From Symbiodinium kawagutii (taxonomy: Eukaryota > Sar > Dinophyceae > Suessiales > Symbiodiniaceae), in NCBI GenBank assembly GCA_009767595.1, contig VSDK01010338.1, positions 481,841 to 545,840 on the forward strand: a stretch of 64,000 bases of DNA. The letters run 5' to 3'. Position 1 is the first letter of the stretch. Each line of letters opens with the position of its first letter. Position numbers and translations under genes: made by a program. The notes below the pieces were generated by a model that was given only the letters and a program-made list of their open reading frames with translations, searched no databases and had not been told where the DNA came from. Positions 1 through 13,535 of the stretch are shown here, piece by piece.

Positions 1-499
1 TTCAACGGGAATCAAGGATAATCAAGGGATCAATCACGGGCTGGCTGTTGCTTGGGAGGAAGCGATTTGGAGCCAGGTGTATCTCGCTCTGCCCTTACAG
101 TGGGGACCGAGAATCGTCCGCAGAGGAGCTACCAGGAGGGTTCTAAGCAAATCCTAGTGGGGTTATTTGATGCTGAATGTTGGTCAGTGGTAAGTTGATG
201 GTTGAGAATTGTTTTAGACCTGGTCAATGCTGGTTTGTGACCTAGTTCTCGCTGTTAGTGATGATGGTTTCTCATGGTTGATGTCTTTATTTCTATTATT
301 GCAAGAGGAGATGTGGCAATCTGTGCACCTACAACACTTGTGATCTGGCAACATCCTCTTGCCATGATATTTTGAGTCGGTCTGACTATATGAAAAAAGC
401 GTTACAAATCTTCTCAACCATTTTTCACCATCATTATTGGTGTCGTACTACCAGGTACTACCATCCCGAACCAAGGTTTGAAAGTACCCCTGCATCCAA
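1..499. other. Non-coding left edge
   Basis: I see no convincing exon here. The stretch carries one copy of repeat C at 51-140 and otherwise unstructured sequence with scattered TGGTTGAT-type words. It is probably intron or upstream flank of the channel gene to the right. Confidence 0.5.
51..140 (+). repeat. Repeat C, copy 1
   Basis: It starts with a TTGGGAGG-like block, continues GCGATTTGGAGCCAGG and ends GGAGCTACCAGGAGG. The same start, middle and end blocks recur near 8531, 15471, 20226, 41211 and 44741. This copy has lost the central CCCTTTAAAGGG and reads CCCTTACAGTGGGG instead. Confidence 0.6.
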
Positions 500-619
500 G
501 CCCTGAGCATCGCCAAGGAGTTGACTCCCGAAGCTGGTCATGCGGAGGTCTTCGCTGACCCTGCGCGGGTCGAGTGGATGTTGACCCAACGGAGCTCCTT
601 GCAGGACGGAGGGCTGTGC
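500..619 (+). CDS. Candidate upstream exon, possibly of the polycystin gene
   Basis: An open stretch with no ATG reads ALSIAKELTPEAGHAEVF, then ADPARVEWMLTQRSSLQDGG, to a stop at 623. Composition and GC-rich third positions look coding, and a CCAAG acceptor lies at its left. It could encode the extracellular or N-terminal part of the channel whose recognisable exons begin at 2969. I cannot align it to a named domain, and its borders are approximate. Confidence 0.4.
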
Positions 620-625
620 AGCTGA

Positions 626-2160
626 GGCTAAGCCATGGTGAACTGACCCCGTATAGCCGGTAGCTTATAACGAACCCCTAAGAGCCATGGTTAGTGACCC
701 TTATAGCCAGCAGCACCACTTGCTGGCCGGGAGGTGCACATCCAAGCACTGTTGTGTGGATTGTAGTGATGCTCCCGGTGCTGAGTCTGGTGGTTGGTGA
801 AGGTGTGTTGGCCATCATGGGTCCTTACCATCCTTATTTTTCCAAATCTGCAAGCATCACGGACCAGCAACCATCACTGGCAATTGATTATCAACCGTCA
901 TCATGGTCGTCATCAGCTACTATTGCGCCCGGGGCACAGAAAAGCATCATTATACTCTTGAAAGAACAGCAAGTAGTAATTTGTTTTGTGGGATTAAAAT
1001 GTTGAAATATGTTAAGATATTTTTTGAGACTTAGTGTAAAAAGATATCAAAGCAGCAAAGAGTATTTTGAACGCCTCGATGTTCCACGGCCGTGTTGGCG
1101 CCAAGAATTACCATTAAGTATGGGAATAGCTTCAGGGGTGACAAGGATGCCCTCGGCTTTTTTCGTCTATTTGTCTATCTATCAGTCTATCTATCTACCT
1201 ACCTACCTGGCTCCATTGTGCACGTCCATTGTGCATGCCTATCATGATCTGTTACACACTATGTCTGAGCTCTTTTCCATGCACGCCCATCACGGTGCGT
1301 CTATACAGGGCCTATACGTTGCCTTCCCCGGATTCTGAGTCGGTGAAGTCCGACTTGATCGGAGATATCAGTGGCTTGATGTTTGCAACTCATGGCTCAC
1401 TGATATCAAGCCACTGATATATATATATATATATCACTGATCAGTGATCAGTTGCATGATATCAGTTGCTTGATGATATCAGTGATCATCCCAACGAGAA
1501 AGCTCCAGGAATTGCAACTCATGGCCCTTGACATGGAGGAAGGCTGCTCTGAGCCCAGGAATGTGCCACTTGGTAGCAGGATGAAGTGCGAAACCGGCAC
1601 GCTGCTTGGAAACTGACGTAGCTCCCACTCCTACATTCGGCAACATCTTGGGCCAAGACGTGGGAATGAATCCAACCAACATCATCCAACGTCCTAATCA
1701 TATGAAGCACCATTCCAATCAATCCAACCAGCATCATCATGATTTATCAAAATCAATCATAACAAATCAAAATCCAAATGGAGTGGATTGCAGGGGCTCC
1801 CTGCGGTCCTCCACTGAACCACGTGCCCCCTTCGCCTCGCCGCGTCACTTAGGAGCTCCAGGTGTTGTCGCACGTGCAGCGGTGGAGCGCTGGAAGGCTC
1901 CAGCGCCAAGCCTGGGCCCTGGTTGGATGAGCACCTGGGCATGGAACCCTCCAAGGCACCTGGGGAATCCTGGGGACCCCAGTGGTGGAAGCTGGATCAA
2001 TGATCAAGAACCGGTATGGTATGGAAGCTGTGCATCGAATCGCCCGGCTTCGGGGTTTTGTTTGAGGGTACTTCAGGTTGCTCATGAGGGAAAAATCAAT
2101 GGTCAACAACTGGTGGGATGGTTGACTGGTGGATCAACAGCAAGGTTTTGGGGGATTTTG

Positions 2161-2210
<50 letters not shown>

Positions 2211-2968
2211 CAGGTGAGGCAGAATCTTTTCTTTGGGCTGCCGCTGCCTAGCTCAACCCCAGTGCAGATATTTGATAAGGCTCCCTGGGAGGCACCAGCC
2301 CATTGTTCAGGGGCCAAATGGGTCGAATTCAATTCTGCCACCTCAACTTCACCAAGTAACGATGAATGGTGCCACCTAAGCATAGCCAAGTTAGATAAGC
2401 TTCATTTCATCCCATTTTCTTTGTCCTCTGAAACACTTGTTTCAAATGGAAACATGCCATGCCGGCTCTAGAGCTGGCTCGAGCACAACCTCGCAGTCGC
2501 CGTGTTGGTTTGGGCTTTTGCTATGCGCCATTCCAATTTTTGTAAGGCACTCGGTCAAACATGACCTAGCTATGAGCATTTGTAAGTAGGTATAGGTATG
2601 TATTGTGTTTGATTTTTGTTTGCCTGCTTGTTTGTTGACCTATTCGCAGTATTTATCTAGCTGTGTCATTCTTTATCATGGATTTGTTCACTAACAGCTT
2701 CCACGTTGCCACGGTACGTTCTTATTGCCTCATTGGACAAACCCTGCGTCACCCTGGCCAAAAGAGGATCACGAAGACCCCTAGCTGCCACTAGTAGCCC
2801 TTTTTGGCTGCCTTGAGACCTGAAAGGTTGCTGATCCTTTTGTATGCTAGCTTTTGCACCAACATGTAATCAACTAGGATATCAATTGACCCAAACATTT
2901 TGAAGTTTAAGTAAACCGGCACGGCAATCTTGAAGCACTGCAGTTCCATTGCATCAAGGTATACTCAG
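626..2968 (+). other. Long repeat-bearing interval, no firm exon
   Basis: It contains a CTAT microsatellite near 1168-1205, a short (AT)n at 1418-1434 flanked by palindromic GATATCAGTGGCTTGAT words, and the (GAT)n tract at 2160-2211. A GC-rich stretch at 1790-1990 is open in several frames on both strands. I could not decide whether it is coding. Confidence 0.4.
2160..2211 (+). repeat. (GAT)n microsatellite
   Basis: About sixteen uninterrupted GAT units. The poly-Met and poly-Ile ORFs that cross it are artefacts. Confidence 0.95.
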
Positions 2969-3070
2969 CGAGTGGAGATCGGCGTGGTGTCCTACAACCA
3001 GAACTACGGACTTATCTCTCTGGTCACGGTGAACTTTTTCCTCAACCGAAGCTCGACATGGGAGTCACAG
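2969..3070 (+). CDS. Polycystin exon: end of extracellular (polycystin) domain
   Basis: 34 codons between a TATACTCAG acceptor and a GTGTGG donor, phase 0 at both ends. It reads [16 protein letters not shown], then [11 protein letters not shown], matching the conserved YNxNxxxxxxVTVxF stretch of the polycystin domain. Confidence 0.75.
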
Positions 3071-6000
3071 GTGTGGGTTCGAATGTGCAAATGTTAAGCC
3101 CGGATCGGCCCTGGTTGAGTTTCATCAGGCGGCGGCATTTTAGTGGAAAACCATCATATGTATACACTGGCTGGTGGTTTCAAGCATTTGCTCCCCGGTA
3201 TTAACAAATGGTTGGTCGGTTGACTAATATTATTCAAAGGTGTTGAAACCACCCACCAGTCATGATCATTGCCATTGGGTAATCACTATTTTATGTAACC
3301 ATTATAACAACTAATTAACGGGATGGTTGCAACCACCAACCGGTACGCATTTGTCACATTTTTGGGGCCATACGTCCCCTGCTAACCCGTCAAGAATTGA
3401 TTCATCGCCTCCTAGGTTCTCCCTACCACCCAGCTCCACCAGAGTGGCCGGTTGACTACGTATCGCATCATCCGCTGATGATACGAACTATTTATCACTA
3501 GAATATCTGGTTGGTGGTTTCAAACAGTTTTATTTTCCCTAGTAGTTATTAGCAATTGGTTGGTTGACTAATATTTTTCATATGGGTTGAAACCACCAAT
3601 CAGATATAGTTGCAATATTTACCAGTAGTATCAATATTGTGGCATCGTTGATGGTCAATATTTGTCATTATTTTTGCTCATCATCGCCTATGGCTATCCG
3701 CTATGGTGAAGTTATTGCCATTTTGTACTTGTCATTGCCTACAACAAAATTATTACCAATCAAGATGATAAACAGTTTTTCGGAGAAGGAACTGTTGCCA
3801 ACATCATTGCATGTTTTATGGTAAGCCATCACCAGGGCATGCTTATCCAGTTGACCCATCAGGATGGTGACCACTTCCCTACATCCTACGGACTAATCTA
3901 TGACCTCAAGCAGTGCCTTTTCACCAAGGCGCTGGTCATTACCACAAGCTGATTCACGTGCAATCGGCCTGGTCTCAGTGGTTGCTGGGGAACTTCATTG
4001 ATCGCGTGGTTCCTTGGCATCGCTGTTGGGTGTCAGGTCCCTTTTTGTAGCTACCAGATGCTATAAGTAAAAGGTCATGGGTGATGTATACGGAAAATGC
4101 TGCCTGGCATGTTGGCACTTGTGCTTGGCCTGAGACATTGGAAGAATGATGCCAGCAGTGCAGCAGGCTTTTCAACAACGTGTCGGGTGATGTTTTCCCC
4201 TGCCTGGCTCAGGTTATTGTGGGGGTCGATGCTGCTTGGCTGCTGAAGCGGTGATACGAGGATGTGTGGCAGTAATATTGCAGAAAAAGATAAAAGAGGA
4301 TGCTGCGCCACCGTTTGGTATTTTCAAGAATCCCCTTGACTTCTAGAACTTTCATGTCGATGTGCGGAATGCAAGACTGACCAGAAACATCCAGAAACTC
4401 TGAGGTGGTTTGGCTCTCCGCTCTGCTCTTTCTCTTCATTAGCGAAGTTCGAAGCTTTGGCTGCACATTGTGGACATCCAGCGGTCTCCCATGTCTTTGG
4501 GCGCGCGGCCACAGGGTTCCCTGGGTCCTGACTCCTCCCTTCGTTTGCGTATCCCGCCAACATGCCGCACGGGTTTGTCGTTTCTACTTCTCGCAGCTCA
4601 ACACTGACGATGTCTTTGCCCATGTCATTTACTCTAAGGAGAGCTGACCGGGATCATCCGCTCGGCTGAGTACAATATTTACCAGGCACAGCTTCGACAG
4701 CGACCTTTGGCGCAGACCGGTGACCCAAAGACACTGGGGCGCACCATTTGCGGCGCACCAATCCGTTTGCTTCACTGGCTTTTGATTTCCACGGCATGCT
4801 CCCCGAAATTGGTACAGCTGAGTGCTAGTTCGAGATGCTGAGATACTTACATCATCTTACATCCACTTTACAGGACCCTCGTTTGATCCTCAGGGTGGGC
4901 TTTGGGCACCTGCACCCCCATCTGAAACTGTTGAATCAGGATGTACATCAAGCAGACATGCGGTATGTCTTTGATGTTGAATCTCATTATAGATCTTATT
5001 GAATCCTGTATGAACACCACACGTGATCCGTTTGAAAGATGCAGTCTCTGCTGGAGACTCAGACTGACATTTGGGCGCTTCAGCGTTGAAAGTACCTCCT
5101 TGTGGTGGTCCTCACGTGGCCGGCCAGGCTGTGTGCAGGGATTACTTGAATTTCTGGAATGCTGTGGACTGGGTATCGATCATTTGCGCCATGGCTGTCA
5201 ATCAGAGCTTCGCGGGAAGTTTTTTTTTCGTTGGCAGTTGGCACTTTCAATCGATAAGGCGTCCCCAATGGATACTGGATGATACTGGCATTGATTTGCT
5301 TGACTGGCTTTAAGGTTTGTTTGCCATTGGCATTGCCAATTCTAGTCGTTCCAGCTTGCCCCAGCAGATAACACCAGGAGATGGTTGAGACACATGCAAC
5401 GCGACGACAAGTGGCTGAGATGGGGAGAGCACTGGCTTGATCATGCTGGTCAAGTATCTCTAATCTATTTGAATATAAATAAATGAATAGATATACAAAC
5501 AAATAAATGAATAAATAAATATAAATATATATATATATAAAAAATAAAAAGCCTTACTTTTATAGTCACGTATGCAAAAAAAAACATTCTGGATCACTAT
5601 GGGAATGTTTGCCCAGATTTGCTAACCAACCGCCTCTCGGTTTCATTAGTTGATGTGGCCATTGCCTCAGGGGCTGCGCGAGCCCTAGAGCAGGTGCCTA
5701 CGCTGTCATCGGGACCTACGTGCGCTTGATCACAGAGACGGGTGCTACGACGAGCACGATGTCTTCCTACATTGCGCAGGATCCCGTGCACCGAAATATT
5801 GATATTTCTCAAAAAAAACAGATGGTAGTGAACACACACAGCATCATCATTTTCAATGAAAATGGATTTCGGGACACAGCGCCGATGAATTTAATGACTG
5901 TTAGTATATTAATGAGTGTGTATCCGTTTCTTGCTGATCTTCGTGAATCTTTGCGTTTGGGCCTGCGCTGCTGTGAAAAATACGATGTGGAATCAAAATG

Positions 6001-9000
6001 TAGGTGCATTCCCTCAACGATACAGGATCTGTATGAACAAATACATCTGTACAAACTCTGCAGGACAGCTATTCGCAGTAGTGAGCACAAGTAACCGCAA
6101 AACATAGTATCACGCACATTGGGTTCGCAGGCCAACAAATCCGACACTTCGTTTTAATGAATGGGACACAGTGGAGAATTGTGTGAAGTTCTCATCAAAT
6201 TCATGAATTAAGAGAATGATGCTAGGGATGTTAGCTTGACTAAAATCCTGCGATAATCCTGAGACCTCTGATGCGATAGATTCTAAGATACGGGAACGAC
6301 ATGGTACCTCCACCGCCAGGACCAGCAAAACCTCACCACTTTGCAAAGCGAGGCATGGGCGCACCACCTTGGCTCAACTCCCATAGGATTTGGTGAAAAC
6401 ATCCAGGTTTCAGTGGCTACAAATGCCATCATTTATATTAATTTCCTAAGTTGTCCTGGCATTTTTTCTGTAAAACAATTGTTTGATTATCACTGCATCC
6501 ATCGTGAATGATCACGAGATGCCAATTGTGATCACAATTTGACCATCATCAACACCGTCAACTAAGCACCACCACATTGATGGAAAACTCCCAGCCGTAA
6601 TGACAAGCATCGGCAGAACGGTCATCCGAGTTTCCAAGGCAAGGGGGATGTCTCCTGTAGCATGGGCAAGCTCACCTGCCACAGGGACTTAGCGAGAAGG
6701 TATTTGATGCAGTGGAAAGTGTGGTGCTGGCAGAGGCGGACTTTCGCTTCACGCTGATGTTCTACCCAATTGCGCCTTGGACACAGCGCTGCGGCGAGTG
6801 ATTTTTCCTGACGCTGGGAATCGCTGGGAGTTCCCCCATCAGCCTGTAGGGAGTCAGGCTGGTATCACCAGACCAACCAACCCATCAGGGGCCACTCAGC
6901 AACCATCATGAGCCACCAACTAACCATCATTCACCATCAAAAACATCATTACCCAGCATTGACCATCAGTTCACATTCCCAGAGTGATCTGAAACACCAG
7001 GCTTGTTGATGTTTGCAGTGGCAGCCCAGTCATTGGCAGCCTTTGACGCCTCCCCAGGTGGTGGTGGTGCGTTTGCTGAAATCCTTCGATGCTCAGCCTC
7101 GCTTGGCAGTGGTGACCAAGACCATCTACAGCGCATGGAAGGATTCAGGGGTTCGGACTTGGCCATTAGGAAGCCATGCTCAGTTGGTCGGTTGGTTGCT
7201 GCACAAGAACCTGGTGGTTGCTTGTCTTGTTGGCTTCCAGCCAGCAGATGTTGTTTGTCAGCTCCAGGCCACCTCACTTTGACCAGACCTGACCGAATTC
7301 TGATGTTTGGAATGCCTCCTTTTTGGTCCAAGCCCAAATCAAACCAGGCAGCAGATCCGTAGCCATGGTGGGCACTACATGATCATCATAACATCACCTG
7401 TAAAAGGTTAAGGCTATTCTTCATGTTGAACCATGCAGAAAGGCCGTGTTTTGATTTTATTAAAGCTCAAAGTCATTTGGGATGATTCGCTAACAAAGTC
7501 AAGGAGACAGAAGAAGGGGGTTAATTGACGATGTCACATGACGGCATTCCATGGCATCCTGTTCCCTTTATCCCGCAAAGCACAAGCAAATCCTGGCAAT
7601 TTGGAGGATTTGCTTCATTTCTTCATCGTTTTCTTCTGCGTTTTCCTTTGCTTGGGTGTGAACAGCGTCATGGTCTTTGGCCGCTTTCCTCAAGAGATTC
7701 CGCCGGCTTTGGAAACCGTTGGTCCTGATCGGTTTTTCGATGATCCATTTGAGATGGGGCCAGGCAGCTCTTGTTCATGGCCAGATCCTTTGCCTGTAGG
7801 GTGCAGATTTTGGTGCAGTTGGCGAATCTTTCCGCCATGGTTTGCATGTCATGTCGCAAGGTCAAGACATGGAAGAGTTTGCCACGCTGGACAGGGGTCT
7901 GATTAGCTCCTTCCGTGCTATGTTTGGGGACTGGGAGTCTTGGCTGTTGCAGCAGGCTGTCCTGCCGTTGCTGGCTATGACATATTGTGACATCTCTGCG
8001 CATGTCCATTAATTGGTACCCCCCAACAATTCCCAATAATCATCATCCGGAAACCAACCAACTATATGGGCACATCATTTGTGGACAAACCCATGCTAGG
8101 ACTTGAGATGGCCCGCAAAAAGGTTTCAGGAGATTGTAGTGTAGATGTGTGGGGATGCCCAAGGCTCCCATCAGAACATCTTCAGCGGTCACTTGCAAGT
8201 GGCAGGGGCCCCATTTAGACCGCTGTCAAACTCTAAGGATTGGCCAGCGATGCAAACCATCGGCATAGGTCACTTGGCGTTCTGTGAGGATTCCAACTTG
8301 GTAGGCTGCTGGCAGCCCGCTAGGGGGATGATGGACAGAGGAATCATACAGTAGCAGAAAACGTCAGAAAACTACGTACTTCGGTGCTTCTCCTCCAAGT
8401 TGTTTCCATGGGGAAATCCAGTGTGACAGTCCTCCGTGTGAATCTTTTTGGAGGAGCTGCACTGGCATGCCCCAAACAGCTTTGCCGCAAGAAGAATTGA
8501 CGACTGTGAGGTAATCTGGTTGATAATTAGTTGGGAGGGAGCTGCTTGGAGCCAGGTTAAGGGCTAGCCAATCGGAGCTACACCAGGAGCGCCCGTTCAC
8601 ATCCGTTAACCAAATGGTAGTTACTAAGCCACACTACCACGATATTCCACATTTGTTAGTCCAACCTGCTCTTCTATATCTTCTATTCTTCCCTCTTGAG
8701 GCTAGAGCTACCGCATTGAAAGCTTGACAGTGCTCCCATGCCCGCCTTAAGGCAAATCAATGCCATAGCTTCCCAAAACGAGAGATCAGAGTCCAACAGT
8801 CTCCAATATCAATCCAGAGCACCACGAGTTTTACCACACCATAGCTATCCATAGGGGTGAGCCGGGGTGACCCACTCCCGTGTGCCCAAGGCTCCACCCA
8901 TCCCTAGGTCGGATCGCAGCAGCCACCTGGATGTGGCTATTCTTGGTGGTCGTGGTGGACACTTGGTGTTCGCTCGGGGATGTGAGCGAAGGGCGAATTA

Positions 9001-12000
9001 CTCTGGTACATTCCGGTCAATCATGGTGAATTGGTGGTTGAATGATGGTTCATCATGGCTCATCATGGTTAAGGCGATGGAGAGACATGGCTCATCATGG
9101 TTGATTGATGCTTGAAGATGAATTATGATGGCAAAGCCAAGATCCCGGGGTAGCGTAGGTGCCTTGGGAATGCCAAGGTGCTGCTGCTGAACATGCTCTT
9201 GGCGATCCTGTTGGATTCCTACGGTTCCGTGAAATCCTCGGCTTCCTCCGTGGCCACCTTGAACATGCAGGTCTCCGAGATGCTTCGGCGACGTTTCTCG
9301 GATTTCTCGGCGCCAAATCCATGGCACATGGCATATGGGAGGGTATGGAAGGTGCAGGCTGAGGCTGTCTCCAGTTGCGCAGCCTGAGGCTGTCTCCAGT
9401 TGCTCAGCGTGAGGCACCCATGATCTAGTGTGTTCTTCATGTCTTGGCACACTGCCAAGTGGATCCGATTGGCATAATCATGGCACCCTTCTAATTAATG
9501 ACTGAGAATGGTATCCAAGTACCGTAACTCAGCACAAGACAGTATAGGAATCTTTATCCTGAGCCCAACATTGGCCAGTAACTATTGTTTAAGTCGGCGA
9601 AGAGCTAGCCAGATTGGACTCAGTCCGTTCTCCAGATTTGGATGTATTCGGTAAACAGTGGCATGGTAATGAAAAATGTTGCTTAGCGGTTGATAATAAT
9701 GGTTACAGTGGCAGGTGATGATATTTGGCAGCTTTCTACAATATAAGCGCCAGGAAAGGGTTGCTAGATTGAATTCAAAGAGTACAGCCCCTCGACAAGA
9801 TCGGTTCATATTACAGCTTGCTTCGTTTCCTATCAAGATGAACTTCTAGTATGATTCTTATTCAGTCAACATTGGAACTGAAGATGAATTGTGAGTCAAC
9901 TGGGCCGATGCAAAATGTACAAGAAAATGAACAGCTGTAAACAGCTGTTGGAATTCAGGGCTTTACGCTGTTTCTTGGAACCTTTTGTTTCACCTTCTTT
10001 TAGGGAACTGCGGTACTGCCGTCCGATGGGCAGCCCCAACTGCTGAAGAGATGATTCTTATGATCATTTCTAATTACTTTTAGTAGGAGAACCATCCATT
10101 TCGAGGAAACATCATTTGGATCCATTTGGCTGATGGTTTCAAATATGTTTGAACTTCCAATCATATTCAGGGATGATCTCATTGGTAAGCATACTTTTTG
10201 GATGGGTCAGCTCAGCATTCATAAGGCACCAAGTCCATCATTCACGTAGCGGGGCCCTGCGTTGAGGTCGGCAGTCGATCAACGGCGAACGAGTACGGCT
10301 CTCAGACGTGTGGATGCTTGCCATGCAGAGGCATCCATGGCTGCTATGGTGGCCTCCCAATGGCCATTCCAAAAATCGTGATTTAAGATCTACAATGATC
10401 AGAATGGTTGGTGGTTAACAGAATGGTTAATGGAATGGTTTGTGCTGATCAATAGTGGCCAGAAATGGGTGACGAACCATTAGGATGCCATCAAAACCAT
10501 GGTTAACCGATGGTGAGGGATGCTTGATAGTGTTCAGAAATGCTCAACTGATTAGTGATGGCTGATGTAGCAGGAGAAGTAAACAGACCCATCATGATAA
10601 ACTATCCATACTTACCATGGAAAATCACCACTATCTTGGGGGATTTAGTTGATCTGCCGTTGCAGCAGCCAGTCCCGCAGCTTGCTGCTCTTTCGCCCTG
10701 TTCCAATCCGAGGTAACATGGAAAGGGAAATCCGCTGCATCAAGCTGTGTTCCCGATGAAAGTACTGAATGGTATTGGATGTGTCTCCGGATGTGTTAGC
10801 TTGGTGAAATCTTGAAGGTGCAGGGCCTCCACCATTCACAGAATCCAAATTGTTGAAAAGGCTGATCTTGGAATGTTCAAGGTTGGTGGAAGGCAAGTCA
10901 GTCGAAGCGCATCAAGTATATGATTGTAACGGTTAACCATCGTGAACCTTTGTTCATCATCAAACAACCACATCTATTAGCCACATCGATCAACCATCAA
11001 CCAAACATCATGGACCATCATGGACCATGAACGAACAATTAATCAACAATCATGCCCTCATAAACCATTGTTCAGGGAAGCCATCACTTAACGATGAATT
11101 AGCCATGAACAATCCATCGTTCATCATAAACCAGTTTAGAAAAGCGTGAAACATCATTTAGCCATATTCAAACATCAATTGAGCATGATCAACCATCATT
11201 CACCATGGCTGCGTCTGACTTAACTCTCCATTCTTCAGGACAGCCATCAGTTAAGCACTGATTAATCATCATTAATCATCGTTGGCCATCAACTGACCAT
11301 CATTAATCCTCGTGAGCCATCAACTAACCATCATTAATCATCGCTAGCCATCAACTAACCATCATTAATCACCATGAAGCATTCTTCAGGAAAGCGTACT
11401 TGGACAAGTTCGGTGATGAACGTCAGATGCTCCAGAGCACCGAGCTGGTGACGGCTGAAGAGATCATGGAGCAAGTGGAGGAGACAGCGGCCCCCGGGAA
11501 CCAACCAACCTACCAACCAACCAACCAACCAACCAACCATTCATCAACTGGTGGCTTCTCAAGCTATTGGTAACCCTCAAGTTATGGTTGGCTTATTGCA
11601 ATGAATGATTCATAAACCGGATGAGCACTGGGTGGTCACCAATTTTGAGAAACACCCAACTCATTATTGTAGGAATAATGAACCAAGCAACTCTAACAAG
11701 ATGGAGATTGTAGTGCCATTGGCTTCGCTCGGAGGACGTGGGTTCAAAGATACCTTGATGTGGTTCCGGCCGGTGAGAAAACTGATCCTGGGATATTATA
11801 GGTGTTCTGTTCCAAGGGGAGTGCGCCACTGGGATGTAGGCAACAAAGCAACGTGGATAGACATACCTCGACCCTGCACATTTTATAGTCCCAAACTCTG
11901 AAACAAGTCTTGGCAATTTTACTGATTGTCCCACTAGTTGGGACATTCTGGAAACAATATAGCCAAATGATGATGGTTTTTTATGCTTTGGGGCTCGCTA

Positions 12001-13497
12001 CCGCGAAGATCCCCGATCACCCCCGATGCCGGTAATTGGGACGTTCCTTGGGGCTCCAGGGCATCGGCAAGACTCAAGCTCAGCGCACCCTGGAAAATGC
12101 TCGAGAGAAATGGGAGAAGAGCAGCTCGTCCGCGTTGGAGAACTGGTTGGCAGTTTCATTCCGGATGGCCAGATGCATGGCAGCCCCCAAGATCGCACAT
12201 GGATGTGCATGTGTGTAATCCGTATGCCTGAATATCCTTGTACAATTTGGTGTACATATGTATAAGTAAATATGTAATTCTGTAGACATGTGTGTGTGTG
12301 TTGCTCCAATACGTGTGCATGCGTTCCTGCAACTCTGCACACGTGTGTGCGTGTGTGTGTGTGTGTGTGCACATGCATTTGGTGCATTTCCAAATGGTGT
12401 ACACCCATACCGTGCATTCAGCCCATGAGCGGTCCCCAAACTGCTAGCATCCTCCCACTAAACAGCTCATTGTTACAGTAACTATGGATAGTATGTAGCT
12501 GAAATAGCTAGCTTACACCGGGGTGACCACTTACAGGTGGGGTTACACTGTAATCAAATGTGTCACCACTTGCGTCGTATGATCAGCCCAGCACCCCATG
12601 GTTTTTGCTCATCCCTTGTACTAGTAGTCATGCTGCGGCTGTTGGTGACCTAGAGGATTCCTTGAGTCTCCCACATGGCGTGTTGTCACACATCAGATCC
12701 AAAATTCAGTTGGCAACCACCATTTTTACTTGGATATGTCCATGTGTTCGTAGACATCTGGGGGTTTTAACCTACAATACCAGTCTTTTCGAGGCAGAAC
12801 CATGGTAGATAAGCCTCTCGGAGAAGTCACAGCCCCCTGTTGAGTGCCGGACCCAGGTCGGGAAGCGCCATACACACCAGAGACCTATATGCAGCAGCTG
12901 AAGTTATGCGGCGTGAGGCGTGAGTTGCTTTTCCATGTCTTCAATCGAAAATCACTTTGGGAAACTAAGCTGGCAAGTAGAAAACCCATCATTTATGATG
13001 GTCTACCTGCAGAAACTGGATGGAACTCGCGGTGTCTAGCTTTCAGATTAGTTTGTCAGAGAGTATGTCTTAGAAATGATGGGAAAATTTAGTGGAAAGC
13101 CTGTTGAGGCCCTCGAACTCGTGGTGGGGGGGCTCGTAGATGTTCCCATCAACCCATTGATTATGACAAGAGGGGACATCACAAGATTCATATTCCAAAA
13201 ACACTTCATCCAACATGAAACAACCAATGATTCAGCAATCCTGAATAATGGAACACCCGACAGGAACAGGGAACGCTGAGGAGATATGTGATGCCTGGAT
13301 GCCATCAGTCCCACTGCTGCCGTGGCACAGGTTGAGCCTCCTCCGCGGGAAGACCAAGCTGCTCAGAACTGCCTTTGGTGAGGCGTCGCGGCAGCAATCA
13401 TCACTGGAGGCATCGTTATTTCCTGTTTCTGGAATGAGTGGAACGGTGTGTGTGTGTGGGTGTATACTCGTGTACATATGGAAATATGTATATATGC

Positions 13498-13535
<38 letters not shown>

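Noticed and set aside
10925-11380. CRISPR-like look of regularly spaced ACCATC repeats
   Set aside because: The repeats are degenerate, of variable spacing, and in a eukaryotic intron. They fit the intron-repeat pattern instead.
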